64,000 nt of DNA, from positions 1-64,000 of the forward strand of contig NZ_JBDVNC010000016.1 in NCBI RefSeq assembly GCF_039969785.1, written 5' to 3'. Of this stretch, positions 8,153 to 17,339 are shown one piece after another. Both the position numbers and the translations under genes were made by a program. Every line of letters begins with the position of its first letter. The first letter of the stretch is position 1. The DNA comes from Shimia sp039969785 (GTDB lineage: Bacteria; Pseudomonadota; Alphaproteobacteria; Rhodobacterales; Rhodobacteraceae). A model generated the notes under the pieces. It ran no database searches. It saw only the letters and a program-made list of their open reading frames with translations, and was not told the DNA's origin.

Positions 8153-9938
8153 ACGCTTCCTGCGGGATATCCACTTTGCCGAACTGGCGCATCTTTTTCT
8201 TACCCGCTTTTTGCTTGTCGAGCAGTTTGCGTTTCCGGGATGCGTCGCCGCCGTAACATTTGGCGGTCACGTCTTTGCGCAGGGCGGACAGCGTTTCGCG
8301 GGCGATGACTTTGCCGCCAATCGCCGCCTGAATCGGGATTTTGAACATGTGGCGGGGGATCAGGTCTTTGAGCTTTTCGCACATCGCCCGGCCCCGCTGT
8401 TCGGCGCGGTCCCGGTGCACCATCATCGACAGCGCATCAACCGGTTCGTCATTCACAAGCACCGACATCTTCACAAGATTGTCTTCGCGGTAGTCTTCCA
8501 TCTGGTAATCAAAGCTGGCGTAACCCTTTGTTACCGATTTCAGGCGATCATAGAAATCAAACACAACTTCGTTCAGGGGGAGGTCATACACCACCATCGC
8601 GCGGCTGCCGGCATAGGTCAGGTCAAGCTGTATACCACGGCGGTCCTGACACAGTTTCAGCACGTCGCCCAGATATTCGTCTGGCACAAGGATCGTGGCC
8701 TTGATGCGGGGTTCTTCCAGATGGTCGACTTTGGACATGTCGGGCATGTCCGCCGGGTTGTGCAGGTCGATCTTTTCGCCCGGCTGACCGTCTTTGCCGT
8801 TCATATAGACGTGATAGATCACCGAGGGCGCGGTGGTGATGAGTTCAATGTTATATTCACGCTCGATCCGGTCGCGGATCACCTCGAGGTGCAACAGCCC
8901 AAGGAAGCCACAGCGAAAGCCAAAGCCCAGCGCGGCAGAGGTTTCCATTTCAAAACTAAAGGAGGCGTCGTTCAGGGCGAGCTTGTCAATCGCATCGCGC
9001 AGGTCTTCGAATTCGGCCGAATCCACCGGGAAGAGACCACAGAACACCACCGGTTGCGCGGGCTTAAAGCCGGGCAGCGCGACGTCGGTGCCGTTGCGGT
9101 CATTGGTGATGGTGTCGCCAACGCGGGTGTCGCGCACCTGTTTGATTGACGCCGTGAGAAAGCCGATCTCGCCGGGGCCAAGGCTGTCGATCATCTGCAT
9201 TTCGGGGCGGAACACGCCGACCCGGTCCACGCTGTGCAGCGTGCCGTTTGACATGAATTTCACGCGCTGGCCCTTTTTCAGGGTGCCGTCCATGATGCGC
9301 ACAAGCACGATCACGCCAAGATAGGCGTCATACCAGCTGTCCACCAGCATCGCCTTGAGCGGCGCGTTTGCGTCCCCTCCGGGTGCGGGCAGATCACGCA
9401 CGATGGATTCCAGCGTCTCGTGGATGCCCTGCCCGGTTTTGGCAGACACCTGAATGGCGCCGGTGGCGTCGATGCCGATCACGTCTTCGATTTGCTCTGC
9501 GACGCGGTCACAATCGCTGGCAGGCAGGTCGATCTTGTTCAGAACCGGCACAATCTCGTGATCGGCTTCGATGGCCTGATACACGTTGGCCAGCGTCTGC
9601 GCCTCAACACCTTGGGTGGAGTCCACAACCAGCAACGAGCCCTCGACCGCTTTCATAGAGCGGGAGACCTCGTAGGCGAAATCGACGTGGCCGGGGGTGT
9701 CGATCAGGTTGAGCACATAGGTCTCACCATCATCGGCCTTGTAGTCGATGCGCACGGTGTTGGCTTTGATGGTAATGCCCCGCTCGCGCTCGATATCCAT
9801 GCTGTCGAGCAGCTGTTCCTTCATGTCACGATCCTTGACCGTGCCCGTCTCCTGGATGAGGCGGTCAGCAAGGGTGGATTTCCCGTGGTCGATATGTGCG
9901 ACGATGGAGAAATTGCGGATTTTGGTCAGGTCGATCAT
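8124..9938 (-). CDS. lepA: Elongation factor 4 (LepA), ribosome back-translocating GTPase
   Basis: 604 residues, the standard LepA length. G motifs: AHIDHGKST near residue 14, DTPGHVDF near 80, NKIDLP near 135. EF-G-like domains II-V follow (LGFGFRCGFLGLLHLEVIRD is diagnostic), and the LepA C-terminal domain is basic (KRKLLDKQKAGKKKMRQFG). Acts on stalled or mistranslocated ribosomes at the membrane. Single gene here; usual partner lepB is not adjacent. Confidence 0.97.
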   Translation of the reverse strand: MIDLTKIRNFSIVAHIDHGKSTLADRLIQETGTVKDRDMKEQLLDSMDIERERGITIKANTVRIDYKADDGETYVLNLIDTPGHVDFAYEVSRSMKAVEGSLLVVDSTQGVEAQTLANVYQAIEADHEIVPVLNKIDLPASDCDRVAEQIEDVIGIDATGAIQVSAKTGQGIHETLESIVRDLPAPGGDANAPLKAMLVDSWYDAYLGVIVLVRIMDGTLKKGQRVKFMSNGTLHSVDRVGVFRPEMQMIDSLGPGEIGFLTASIKQVRDTRVGDTITNDRNGTDVALPGFKPAQPVVFCGLFPVDSAEFEDLRDAIDKLALNDASFSFEMETSAALGFGFRCGFLGLLHLEVIRDRIEREYNIELITTAPSVIYHVYMNGKDGQPGEKIDLHNPADMPDMSKVDHLEEPRIKATILVPDEYLGDVLKLCQDRRGIQLDLTYAGSRAMVVYDLPLNEVVFDFYDRLKSVTKGYASFDYQMEDYREDNLVKMSVLVNDEPVDALSMMVHRDRAEQRGRAMCEKLKDLIPRHMFKIPIQAAIGGKVIARETLSALRKDVTAKCYGGDASRKRKLLDKQKAGKKKMRQFGKVDIPQEAFISALKMDD

Positions 9939-10043
9939 GGTTGCGGGATATGGAGGGGAACGCGGGTTTGGTCAAGGTGATATGGACATCTGTTACATTC
10001 TCCAATGCACTTTGACGGCACAACACCTTAAGGTGGCCTGACC

Positions 10044-11705
10044 ATGAAAGGAAACGCCGTGCAGAGTCGCCTAACCATAATACTGTTCGTCGATCTAGTT
10101 GGGTATTCTGCAATGATGGATCAGGACCCCGGTCTGGCCATAGATGCGGTCCGCACATTGAAGTCGACTCATCTGGAACCCTTCGCACAAAAAGCAGGTG
10201 GGACAATTTTGAAACGGATGGGAGACGGCTGGATAATAGAATTCCCATCCATTGCTGCCGCGTTGGATTGTGCGATGCAAGTTCAGTCTGGCCTATATAA
10301 ACACCAGTCCCTCAAACTTCGCATCGGCTGTCATCTCGGCGAGATCATTGAAGACGACGACGATTTCTATGGTGCGGGGGTTAATATCGCGCAGAGAGTT
10401 CAGACCGAAGCACCGCCGGGCGGGCTGATGATCACCGAGGATATATTTCGGCAACTGCCCGAAACCAGGCACAGTGATTTTTCTGACGCCGGAACGTTTG
10501 CTCTCAAGAACATTTCTCAACCAGCTCGACTCTTTCAGTGGCGCCCACGGCCCAACTCTGTTGCGCAGTTGGGCGACGTACCTTCGATCGAGGTTCACGC
10601 TATCGGGTATGCGCCCGCAGATACTGAAACCATGAGCGTTGTGGAAGACCTTCGAAGCCAACTGATTTCTCGTTTGTCCAAGCGCAAAGGCGTTTCTGTG
10701 TTCGATGGACTGGCCGGCACCGCTGACAACGCCACGTATGATTTGCGAGGGCGGCTCCGGTTGGAAGGACAATTAGGGCGTCTTTCGCTGACTCTAATGT
10801 TGCGTGAAGAAGGGCGGCCGGTCTGGTCTGAGAATTACGAGTCTTCAACAAATAATATTTTTGAGTTTTGCGACAACATCCTCGAACTTGCCGAGAGTGA
10901 CTTGCGACTTCAAACCAATGCCTTTGACGGGGATCGACTAGCGGGTGTTCCGGACAACGATCTCAGCGTTTCAGAGCTTCGGGCGCGTGCTGCCAATGAA
11001 TATTATAAAGTAACTTACGAAAGCTGGGCCAGAGGGCTGGCGCTCATGCACCGGGCGTTGACACTGAATGCTTCGGACGGAGTATCTCTGGCCATGCGGG
11101 TAGAAGCAGAATTGATGCTCCACACTGCACGCTACGAAACCATGCCATCACCTAAAGTCGAAGCGTTGATGACCGATTTGGATTTCGCCGTGATTCAGAT
11201 GCCGCGCAGCGACTATGTCTTCTGGACCCGGGGAATGTTCCGCATAACTTTTCTTGACGACATTGCGGGCGCAAAGTCAGACCTTGCCCGCAGTGCTCAA
11301 GTTAACCCGACCTATCTGGAAACGCACGAATTGCGAGGGCATATTGCGATGCGCGAGGGGGATTTTGCGGAGGCGGATCGAGCATTTTCAAGAATTGTCG
11401 ACCGCGGTGCAGGCGATCCATTGCAAGTTTATCGAACGTTTCTTCGTGCTGTAGCCCGGTTCTGCAATCAGGATTACCAGGGTGCGGTTGATGACGCCAC
11501 AGTCGCTGCAGACTTACGACCAAATGAGGTCGGGCATTATCATCTTGCCAGCCTTGCCTATGGCGCGATGGGCAAAATGGAAGAGTCTCAGCATCAGGAT
11601 GCTTTGGCCAAAAGACTCGACTACTCGCCCGCGATTTCGACTCGAAGACCGGTTTTGCCAGCGAACTTCGCGTGGCTGGCTAAAAAGCTCGCGCCACTCG
11701 CCTGA
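10044..11705 (+). CDS. Class III adenylate/guanylate cyclase domain protein with TPR-like C-terminus (copy 1)
   Basis: 553 residues. Residues ~8-165 are a class III nucleotide cyclase catalytic domain: first metal Asp in FVDLVGYSAM, second Asp in KRMGDGWIIEF, and the transition-state Asn/Arg pair in GAGVNIAQRVQ. A middle region resembles a periplasmic/TolB-like or regulatory fold; the C-terminal ~250 residues are TPR-like helical repeats. ATG at 10044 has AAGGTGG upstream; GTG at 10059 matches the start of the paralogue better and is an alternative. Roughly half identical to the next gene, so a tandem duplication. Likely makes cAMP in the cytoplasm. Confidence 0.85.
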   Translation: MKGNAVQSRLTIILFVDLVGYSAMMDQDPGLAIDAVRTLKSTHLEPFAQKAGGTILKRMGDGWIIEFPSIAAALDCAMQVQSGLYKHQSLKLRIGCHLGEIIEDDDDFYGAGVNIAQRVQTEAPPGGLMITEDIFRQLPETRHSDFSDAGTFALKNISQPARLFQWRPRPNSVAQLGDVPSIEVHAIGYAPADTETMSVVEDLRSQLISRLSKRKGVSVFDGLAGTADNATYDLRGRLRLEGQLGRLSLTLMLREEGRPVWSENYESSTNNIFEFCDNILELAESDLRLQTNAFDGDRLAGVPDNDLSVSELRARAANEYYKVTYESWARGLALMHRALTLNASDGVSLAMRVEAELMLHTARYETMPSPKVEALMTDLDFAVIQMPRSDYVFWTRGMFRITFLDDIAGAKSDLARSAQVNPTYLETHELRGHIAMREGDFAEADRAFSRIVDRGAGDPLQVYRTFLRAVARFCNQDYQGAVDDATVAADLRPNEVGHYHLASLAYGAMGKMEESQHQDALAKRLDYSPAISTRRPVLPANFAWLAKKLAPLA

Positions 11706-11870
11706 AATGTCGGAGCCGAACTAAGATAGCTTAAAGGTGTCCTTTCGGAAAATTTTCGCCGGATATTCGAGAAACTTTACCTGCCCCCTTGCAACCGCGT
11801 TTGGTCATCCCGAGATTCTAGACTAACCTGTTCAGAAGCAGACCGCTTTTAATCAATACCGGACGAAATT
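11706..11870 (+). promoter_or_regulatory. Spacer between the two cyclase genes
   Basis: 165 bases. Long enough to carry a separate promoter for copy 2, so the pair need not be one operon. No clear hairpin terminator was recognised. Confidence 0.25.
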
Positions 11871-13529
11871 ATGAACCGCCGACTGACAATTCTGATGTGT
11901 GCCGATCTTGTTGGCTACTCTGCCCTGATGGGAGAGGACGAGGCGCTGGCGGTGAAATCCGTGCGCGATCTGAAATCGCAGCTGCTGGAACCTGTTGCGG
12001 CAAATTATGGCGGTGAGGTGCTTAAGCGTATGGGCGACGGCTGGATTTTGTCGTTTCCGGGCGTCGAGGCTGCGCTGAGCTGTGCGGAAGAAGTTCAGAC
12101 CGGTCTTGCCGAACACGAGGTGATCAAGCTGCGTATTGGCTGTCACATCGGGGAGATTGTCGAAGACGAAGATGATTTTTACGGCAATGGCGTCAATATC
12201 GCGCAACGCATCGAAACCGAGGCGCCTCCGGGTGGGGTGATGCTGAGCGAGGATCTGTTTCGCCAGCTGTCCGAAAACCGGCGTGACGCGCTGAGCGATG
12301 CGGGTGTGTTCAAGCTAAAGAATATCGCCACGCCGATCCGATTGTATCAGTGGCGCCCTGCCAACCTGACTACGGCGCCAGATGCGGGTGCCCTGCCCTC
12401 GATTGGTATCGAGGCGATTAGTTTTGCGCCAAATGACAGCGATACCGAGGCGCTGGCCACGGATTTGCATGACGGGTTGATGCAGCATTCGCTGAAACGC
12501 ACAGGCATCACCACGGTGGATGCGGCGCAGGATCCGGTCACGCCAACTGTGTTTTTGTTGCGCGGACGGCTGCGGGTGGCGCGCGATCAGGGGCGGTTCA
12601 CGCTGTCGCTGTTGTTTCGCGAGGACATGAGCACGGTTTGGACCAACACCTATGAGGGCGATACCAGCGATGTGTTTGCGTTTTGCGACGATGTGCTGGA
12701 CCGGGCCGAGGCGGATGTGCGTATTCAGACCATTCAGCATGATGGCGACCGGCTGGAACATCTGACCACCGACCAGCTGAGCGTTTCTGAGCTGCGGGCG
12801 CGTGCGGTCAATGAGTTTTTCAAGCAAACGCTGGAGCATTTGGACAAAGGTTATGGCGCGTTGGAACGAGCGTTGGCGTTGTCGCCCAATGACACCATGT
12901 CATTGGCCATGCGGGCACAGGCGCGCATCAATCGGTGGTCGATTGATCACGAAGACAATTCCGAGGCGCTGAACGTCTGGCTATCCCGCGATCTGGATCA
13001 GGCCGTGGCGGATGCTCCTAACAGCGATTTCGTATTCTGGGCGCGCGGTATGTACCGGCTGCGCATGCTGGACGATTTAGAAGGCGCGCGGTTCGACATG
13101 GAGCAATCCTTGCGGATCAACCCGACCTTTTTGGGCATTGTGGAATTGCGCTCGCAGCTTGCATTGCGCGAGGGGCGGTTTGGCGATGCGATAGAGGCGC
13201 AGGATGCTTATTTGCGTCTGGGATCGGCTGATCCATTTCGGTTAACCCGGCTTGGCCTGTTTGCGCGTACGCGTTTGTGTCTGGGCGACACTGAGGCCGC
13301 GCTGCAGGAAAGTGGTGAAGCGGTAAATCTGGCGCCCCGCGATCGTGGGCTGCATTTGTTGCGCGCAGTGGTGTGCCGCGAGGCGGGCGATCAGCCCGGA
13401 TTAGAGGCCGCGCGCAAGGCGGCGCAGGCGTTGGACAAAGTGGCTTCGATCCCGGCGCAGCGCATTCCGTTGCCCGAGGAATTCGAATGGCTTAACACAG
13501 CGTTGCACCCTCAGGCGGACCCGGTTTAG
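11871..13529 (+). CDS. Class III adenylate/guanylate cyclase domain protein with TPR-like C-terminus (copy 2)
   Basis: 552 residues, collinear with the preceding gene along its whole length. Catalytic motifs intact: CADLVGYSALM, KRMGDGWILSF, GNGVNIAQRIETEAPPGG. The substrate-selecting residues were not resolved by eye, so cAMP versus cGMP is open, though this subfamily is usually annotated as adenylate cyclase. C-terminal TPR-like repeats may bind a partner. Its base composition is higher in GC than copy 1, so the two copies have diverged or have separate origins. The stop overlaps arsJ on the other strand by 4 bases. Confidence 0.85.
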   Translation: MNRRLTILMCADLVGYSALMGEDEALAVKSVRDLKSQLLEPVAANYGGEVLKRMGDGWILSFPGVEAALSCAEEVQTGLAEHEVIKLRIGCHIGEIVEDEDDFYGNGVNIAQRIETEAPPGGVMLSEDLFRQLSENRRDALSDAGVFKLKNIATPIRLYQWRPANLTTAPDAGALPSIGIEAISFAPNDSDTEALATDLHDGLMQHSLKRTGITTVDAAQDPVTPTVFLLRGRLRVARDQGRFTLSLLFREDMSTVWTNTYEGDTSDVFAFCDDVLDRAEADVRIQTIQHDGDRLEHLTTDQLSVSELRARAVNEFFKQTLEHLDKGYGALERALALSPNDTMSLAMRAQARINRWSIDHEDNSEALNVWLSRDLDQAVADAPNSDFVFWARGMYRLRMLDDLEGARFDMEQSLRINPTFLGIVELRSQLALREGRFGDAIEAQDAYLRLGSADPFRLTRLGLFARTRLCLGDTEAALQESGEAVNLAPRDRGLHLLRAVVCREAGDQPGLEAARKAAQALDKVASIPAQRIPLPEEFEWLNTALHPQADPV

Positions 13530-14767
13530 CGGCGCAACCTATTGGCCGCCCAAGTTGACCCAGCTGCCATTGCGGCGGCTGTCAGCAGACACAGCGGCAG
13601 TCCGCCCAGCTGATAAGACAGCCCTGACAGCAAAGTACCGATCAGGCGCCCGGCGGCGTTGGACATATAGTAAAACCCAACATCCATCGTCACCCGCTCG
13701 CCTGTGGTGAAGGCGAGGATGAGGTAGGAATGCACCGAAGAATTCACCGCAAACACAAAGCCAAACAGCAACAGGCCAGCGATCAGAATGCCTGTAAGGC
13801 CCGGCGGATTAACCCATGCGGCCCCGGCCAGCGCCAGTGGGATCAGGGTCAGCAGAGCCACCCAGAGTACGGCTTTGTGCACGATCTGCGCCGGTGTGCT
13901 GGTGCTGGCGTTCAACAGTCTGGGCGCAATGCCCTGAACGATGCCATAAAGGATGATCCAGACCGCCATGAAACTGCCGATCATGAAAAACGCTGCACGG
14001 TTGCCCGTTTCTGACCCATCCGACAACACCGCATAGAAATAGATCGGAATGCCCACCACAAACCAGACGTCCCGCGCCCCGAACAGGAACATACGCGCGA
14101 GGCTGAGGCGGTTGATGTTGGCGTCCGTGGAAAAGACTTGTGAAAACTTAACGGAATTCTTGCCCTGCGGCAGGCCCGACGGCATGAACAGCGTCACGCC
14201 GATCAGAACCAAAGCCAGCGCGCCTGCCATAATCCAGACCGAAGCGACAAATCCCCAGAGCGCCAGCAAGGCCGCACCCAGCAGGAAGCCAATCCCTTTG
14301 ACCGCGTTTTTTGACCCGGTCAGGATGGCCACCCACCGAAACAGCGCGCCATTACCTGTGGGGGCCAAAAGCTTAACCGCCGACTTGGCAGACATCTTGG
14401 CCAGATCCTTGGCCACACCAGACAGGCCCTGGACACACATAACAAAAATCACCGACGCGCTCAGGCTCCAGCGCGGATCAAGCTGCGCCAGCGCAACCAG
14501 CGCCACGATCTGAAGCGACAGCCCGGCATAAAGCGTTGATGTCAGGCCAAACCGCGCCGCCAGCCATCCGGCAGACAGGTTGGTGACAACCCCCATCAGT
14601 TCATAAAGCACAAACAGATAGGCCAGCTGCACCGCCGAAAACCCCAGCGTGTGAAAATGCAACAGCACCAGCATGCGCAATGCACCATCCGTGAGCATGA
14701 ACGCCCAATAGGCCGCCGTGACCGCGCCATAGGCAGCAAGGCCCTGAGGTTTTCTGTCAACGGTCAT
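13526..14767 (-). CDS. arsJ: Organoarsenical efflux MFS transporter ArsJ
   Basis: 413 residues, about 12 hydrophobic helices, MFS family. Identity rests on the sequence type and on its place directly after a GAPDH gene in an arsR-led operon, which is the known ArsJ arrangement. ArsJ exports 1-arseno-3-phosphoglycerate made by the partner GAPDH; the product breaks down outside to arsenate. Last gene of the operon, 10 bases after the GAPDH stop. Confidence 0.88.
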   Translation of the reverse strand: MTVDRKPQGLAAYGAVTAAYWAFMLTDGALRMLVLLHFHTLGFSAVQLAYLFVLYELMGVVTNLSAGWLAARFGLTSTLYAGLSLQIVALVALAQLDPRWSLSASVIFVMCVQGLSGVAKDLAKMSAKSAVKLLAPTGNGALFRWVAILTGSKNAVKGIGFLLGAALLALWGFVASVWIMAGALALVLIGVTLFMPSGLPQGKNSVKFSQVFSTDANINRLSLARMFLFGARDVWFVVGIPIYFYAVLSDGSETGNRAAFFMIGSFMAVWIILYGIVQGIAPRLLNASTSTPAQIVHKAVLWVALLTLIPLALAGAAWVNPPGLTGILIAGLLLFGFVFAVNSSVHSYLILAFTTGERVTMDVGFYYMSNAAGRLIGTLLSGLSYQLGGLPLCLLTAAAMAAGSTWAANRLRR

Positions 14768-14777
14768 GGGGCGGCGC

Positions 14778-15788
14778 TCACAGGCTGGCGATGACCATGC
14801 GGGTCACGTCGGCCAGACGAAAGGCATAGCCCCATTCGTTGTCATACCATGCATAAATCTTGACGTGTCGTCCGTTGACCACGCGTGTCGACAGCGCGTC
14901 GATGATCGTGGACCGGTCGTCATTGGTGAAATCACAGCTGACCAGCGGGCGGGTTTCATAGCCAAGGATACCCTCAAGCACCCCGTTGGACGCCTCTTCG
15001 AACAGGGCGTTCACCTCCTGAGGGGTTGTATCGCGTGCAACGTCGAACACGATGTCGGTCAATGATGCATTCAACAACGGCACCCGCACGGCGTGGCCGT
15101 CGATACGCCCCTCAAGCTCGGGGAATATCTGAATGATCGCCTTGGCCGATCCGGTGGTGGTCGGGATCAGCGAATTCAGTGCCGACCGGGCACGCCGTGC
15201 ATCCTTGTGCACCCGGTCCACAATGGTCTGCGTGTTGGTCACATCGTGGATCGTGGTAAAGCTGGCTTGCTCAATACCCAGATGTTCGTTGATCACCTTG
15301 ACCACAGGCGCAATGCAATTGGTCGTACAGGACGCAGCAGTTATGACCTTATGCTGGTTCGCATCGTAAATGTCGTCATTCACGCCATAGACAATGTTGG
15401 CCACGCCATCATCTTTGACCGGCGCTGACACCACGACCTTTTTCACGCCTGCATCAAAATAGGGCTGCAGCCTGGCGTTGGACTTAAACGCGCCGGTGCA
15501 GTCAACGACAAGATCAACGCCCAACTCCTGCAGCGGCAGCTCAGCCAGATCGCGGGTCGAGGTGAACCGCATTTTGTGCCCATCAATGGTGATGCTGTCC
15601 GCATCATGCCCGAAATCCGCACGCCAGCGCCCATGCACCGTGTCAAATTCCAGCAAATGCGCGTGCAGTTCGGCATCCCCTGCCCCATCATTCAGCAAAA
15701 CAATCTCGGCCTCCAGACCCAGATCGAAAAAGCTGCGAATGGCCAGCTTGCCCATGCGGCCAAGGCCGTTAATCGCGATTTTGATCAT
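14778..15788 (-). CDS. ArsJ-associated glyceraldehyde-3-phosphate dehydrogenase
   Basis: 336 residues, complete GAPDH. N-terminal Rossmann motif INGLGRMGKLAIR, catalytic Cys154 in ITAASCTTNCIAPVVKV, C-terminal WYDNEWGYA. In this context it uses arsenate in place of phosphate to make 1-arseno-3-phosphoglycerate, the ArsJ substrate. It is not likely to be the glycolytic copy because it is embedded between acr3 and arsJ. Cytoplasmic. Confidence 0.93.
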   Translation of the reverse strand: MIKIAINGLGRMGKLAIRSFFDLGLEAEIVLLNDGAGDAELHAHLLEFDTVHGRWRADFGHDADSITIDGHKMRFTSTRDLAELPLQELGVDLVVDCTGAFKSNARLQPYFDAGVKKVVVSAPVKDDGVANIVYGVNDDIYDANQHKVITAASCTTNCIAPVVKVINEHLGIEQASFTTIHDVTNTQTIVDRVHKDARRARSALNSLIPTTTGSAKAIIQIFPELEGRIDGHAVRVPLLNASLTDIVFDVARDTTPQEVNALFEEASNGVLEGILGYETRPLVSCDFTNDDRSTIIDALSTRVVNGRHVKIYAWYDNEWGYAFRLADVTRMVIASL

Positions 15789-15799
15789 TGAATTAATCC

Positions 15800-16852
15800 T
15801 TACTCAGACGGAAACCAGCCGCGCGTACGGTTGGCAAATGCAACAAGAGACAGCATGACGGGCACTTCCACCAACACACCGACCACCGTGGCCAGCGCAG
15901 CCCCGGACCCCAGCCCAAACAACGAGATTGCCACCGCAACCGCCAGCTCAAAGAAATTCGACGTACCGATCATGGCGCAGGGCGCAGCAACGTTGAACGG
16001 CACTTTCCACAGGCGTGCAGCACCGTAAGCGATGAAAAAGATACCGTAAGACTGGATCAACAGCGGAATGGCAATCAGCACGATCACCAAGGGCCGGTCT
16101 AAAATGACCTGTCCCTGAAACCCGAACAACAACACAACAGTCACCAACAGACCGGCGATGGAAAACGGCTGTACGCGGGCTTTGAAGTCGTCAACTGCCG
16201 CCTCGCCGCCCTGTTGCACAAGCTTGTTTCGGGTGATCAACCCCGCCAGCAAAGGCAACGCCACGTACAGGATGACCGACAGGATCAGTGTGGCCCAGGG
16301 CACAACTATGTCAGTCACGCCCAGCAGAAAGGCCACAATTGGCGCAAAAGCAAATACCATGATCACGTCGTTCACGCTGACCTGTACCAGCGTATAGGTG
16401 GCGTCTCCGCGTGTCAGGTTCGACCAGACAAACACCATCGCTGTACAAGGCGCCGCCCCCAACAGGATCACCCCTGCCAGATAGGCCTGCGCGTCATCCG
16501 GTGGGATCAGCCCGGCAAACACGACGTTGAAAAACAAAACACCCAACGCCGCCATGGTGAAAGGTTTGATTAGCCAGTTGACCACCAGCGTGATCACCAA
16601 CCCTTTGGGACGATCGCCAATCTTTTTCAGCGCGCCAAAGTCGACCCCCACCATCATCGGATATACCATCGCCCAGATCAGCACCGCCACAGGCAGGTTG
16701 ACCGACGCAATCTCTAACCCGGCCAGAAACCCAAACATGCCGGGAAACACCGCCCCCAGCCCCAGACCGGCCCCAATCGCCAGCGCCACCCAAAGCGACA
16801 AATAGCGTTCAAATGTGCCCAAACCGGCGTCTAACTGTGTGCTGTCGCTCAT
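15800..16852 (-). CDS. arsB: Arsenite efflux permease Acr3
   Basis: 350 residues with about ten membrane helices. ACR3/BASS family hallmarks: GAAPCTAMVFVWSNLTRGD carries the conserved cysteine required for arsenite transport, and CAMIGTSNFFELAVAVAISLFGL is the family's second signature. Exports As(III) across the inner membrane. Its start overlaps the arsR stop by 4 bases, so the two are coupled. Sometimes named acr3 rather than arsB. Confidence 0.93.
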   Translation of the reverse strand: MSDSTQLDAGLGTFERYLSLWVALAIGAGLGLGAVFPGMFGFLAGLEIASVNLPVAVLIWAMVYPMMVGVDFGALKKIGDRPKGLVITLVVNWLIKPFTMAALGVLFFNVVFAGLIPPDDAQAYLAGVILLGAAPCTAMVFVWSNLTRGDATYTLVQVSVNDVIMVFAFAPIVAFLLGVTDIVVPWATLILSVILYVALPLLAGLITRNKLVQQGGEAAVDDFKARVQPFSIAGLLVTVVLLFGFQGQVILDRPLVIVLIAIPLLIQSYGIFFIAYGAARLWKVPFNVAAPCAMIGTSNFFELAVAVAISLFGLGSGAALATVVGVLVEVPVMLSLVAFANRTRGWFPSE

Positions 16853-17193
16853 GCGCAGGGTCCCTCTTCACAGGCAATCATTTCGATCAATGGCTGGCAT
16901 TGCTCCGGTTTGCCGCCACAGCAATCCTGCAGCAGAAATCCAAGCAATCCGCGCAGGCCATACGTGTCGGCAAAGTAGCGAATGGCACGCCCCTGGCGTT
17001 CATTGCGCACCAGACCGGCGTTCAACAACACCGACAAATTGGCCGACAGCGTGTTTTGACGCACATCCAGCGCCTGAGCGATTTCTCCGGCCAGCATACC
17101 GGCGTCGCCCCTGGTGATCAGCAAACGAAACACGTCCAGCCGGGTCGGCTGACTGAGGGCGGCAAATGCGTTCAAAGCGGTACTCTTTTCCAT
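16849..17193 (-). CDS. arsR: ArsR-family arsenic-responsive repressor
   Basis: 114 residues, winged helix-turn-helix (residues ~10-75). The C-terminal cysteines Cys91, Cys92 and Cys99 in QDCCGGKPEQC resemble the C-terminal As(III) site described for Acidithiobacillus-type ArsR, rather than the ELCVCDL site of the plasmid type. First gene of the arsR-acr3-gapdh-arsJ operon, which it presumably represses until arsenite binds. No arsC is present in this window, so arsenate reduction must be encoded elsewhere or bypassed by the GAPDH/ArsJ route. Confidence 0.92.
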   Translation of the reverse strand: MEKSTALNAFAALSQPTRLDVFRLLITRGDAGMLAGEIAQALDVRQNTLSANLSVLLNAGLVRNERQGRAIRYFADTYGLRGLLGFLLQDCCGGKPEQCQPLIEMIACEEGPCA

Positions 17194-17339
17194 ATATCAT
17201 GAATTATGGAAGTATAGAGTGGCGCGCAAGTCCCTTTCCAGCGCCGTTCTGCAAAGTTTTTGTGACATTCAGGTGGACGCGACGCTTGACATCACCCGCG
17301 CGCTGTCGCGTCCTCTACGGAACCCCAACCGGAGACGAC
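17194..17339. promoter_or_regulatory. Divergent promoter region of the ars operon and a hydrolase gene
   Basis: 146 bases. On the minus strand TATACT (17213-17208) could be the -10 element of arsR; it lies so close to the ATG that the mRNA leader would be very short, and no ribosome site is visible, consistent with near-leaderless translation. The AT-rich stretch next to the arsR start is the likely repressor site. On the plus strand GGAG precedes the hydrolase ATG. Confidence 0.35.
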
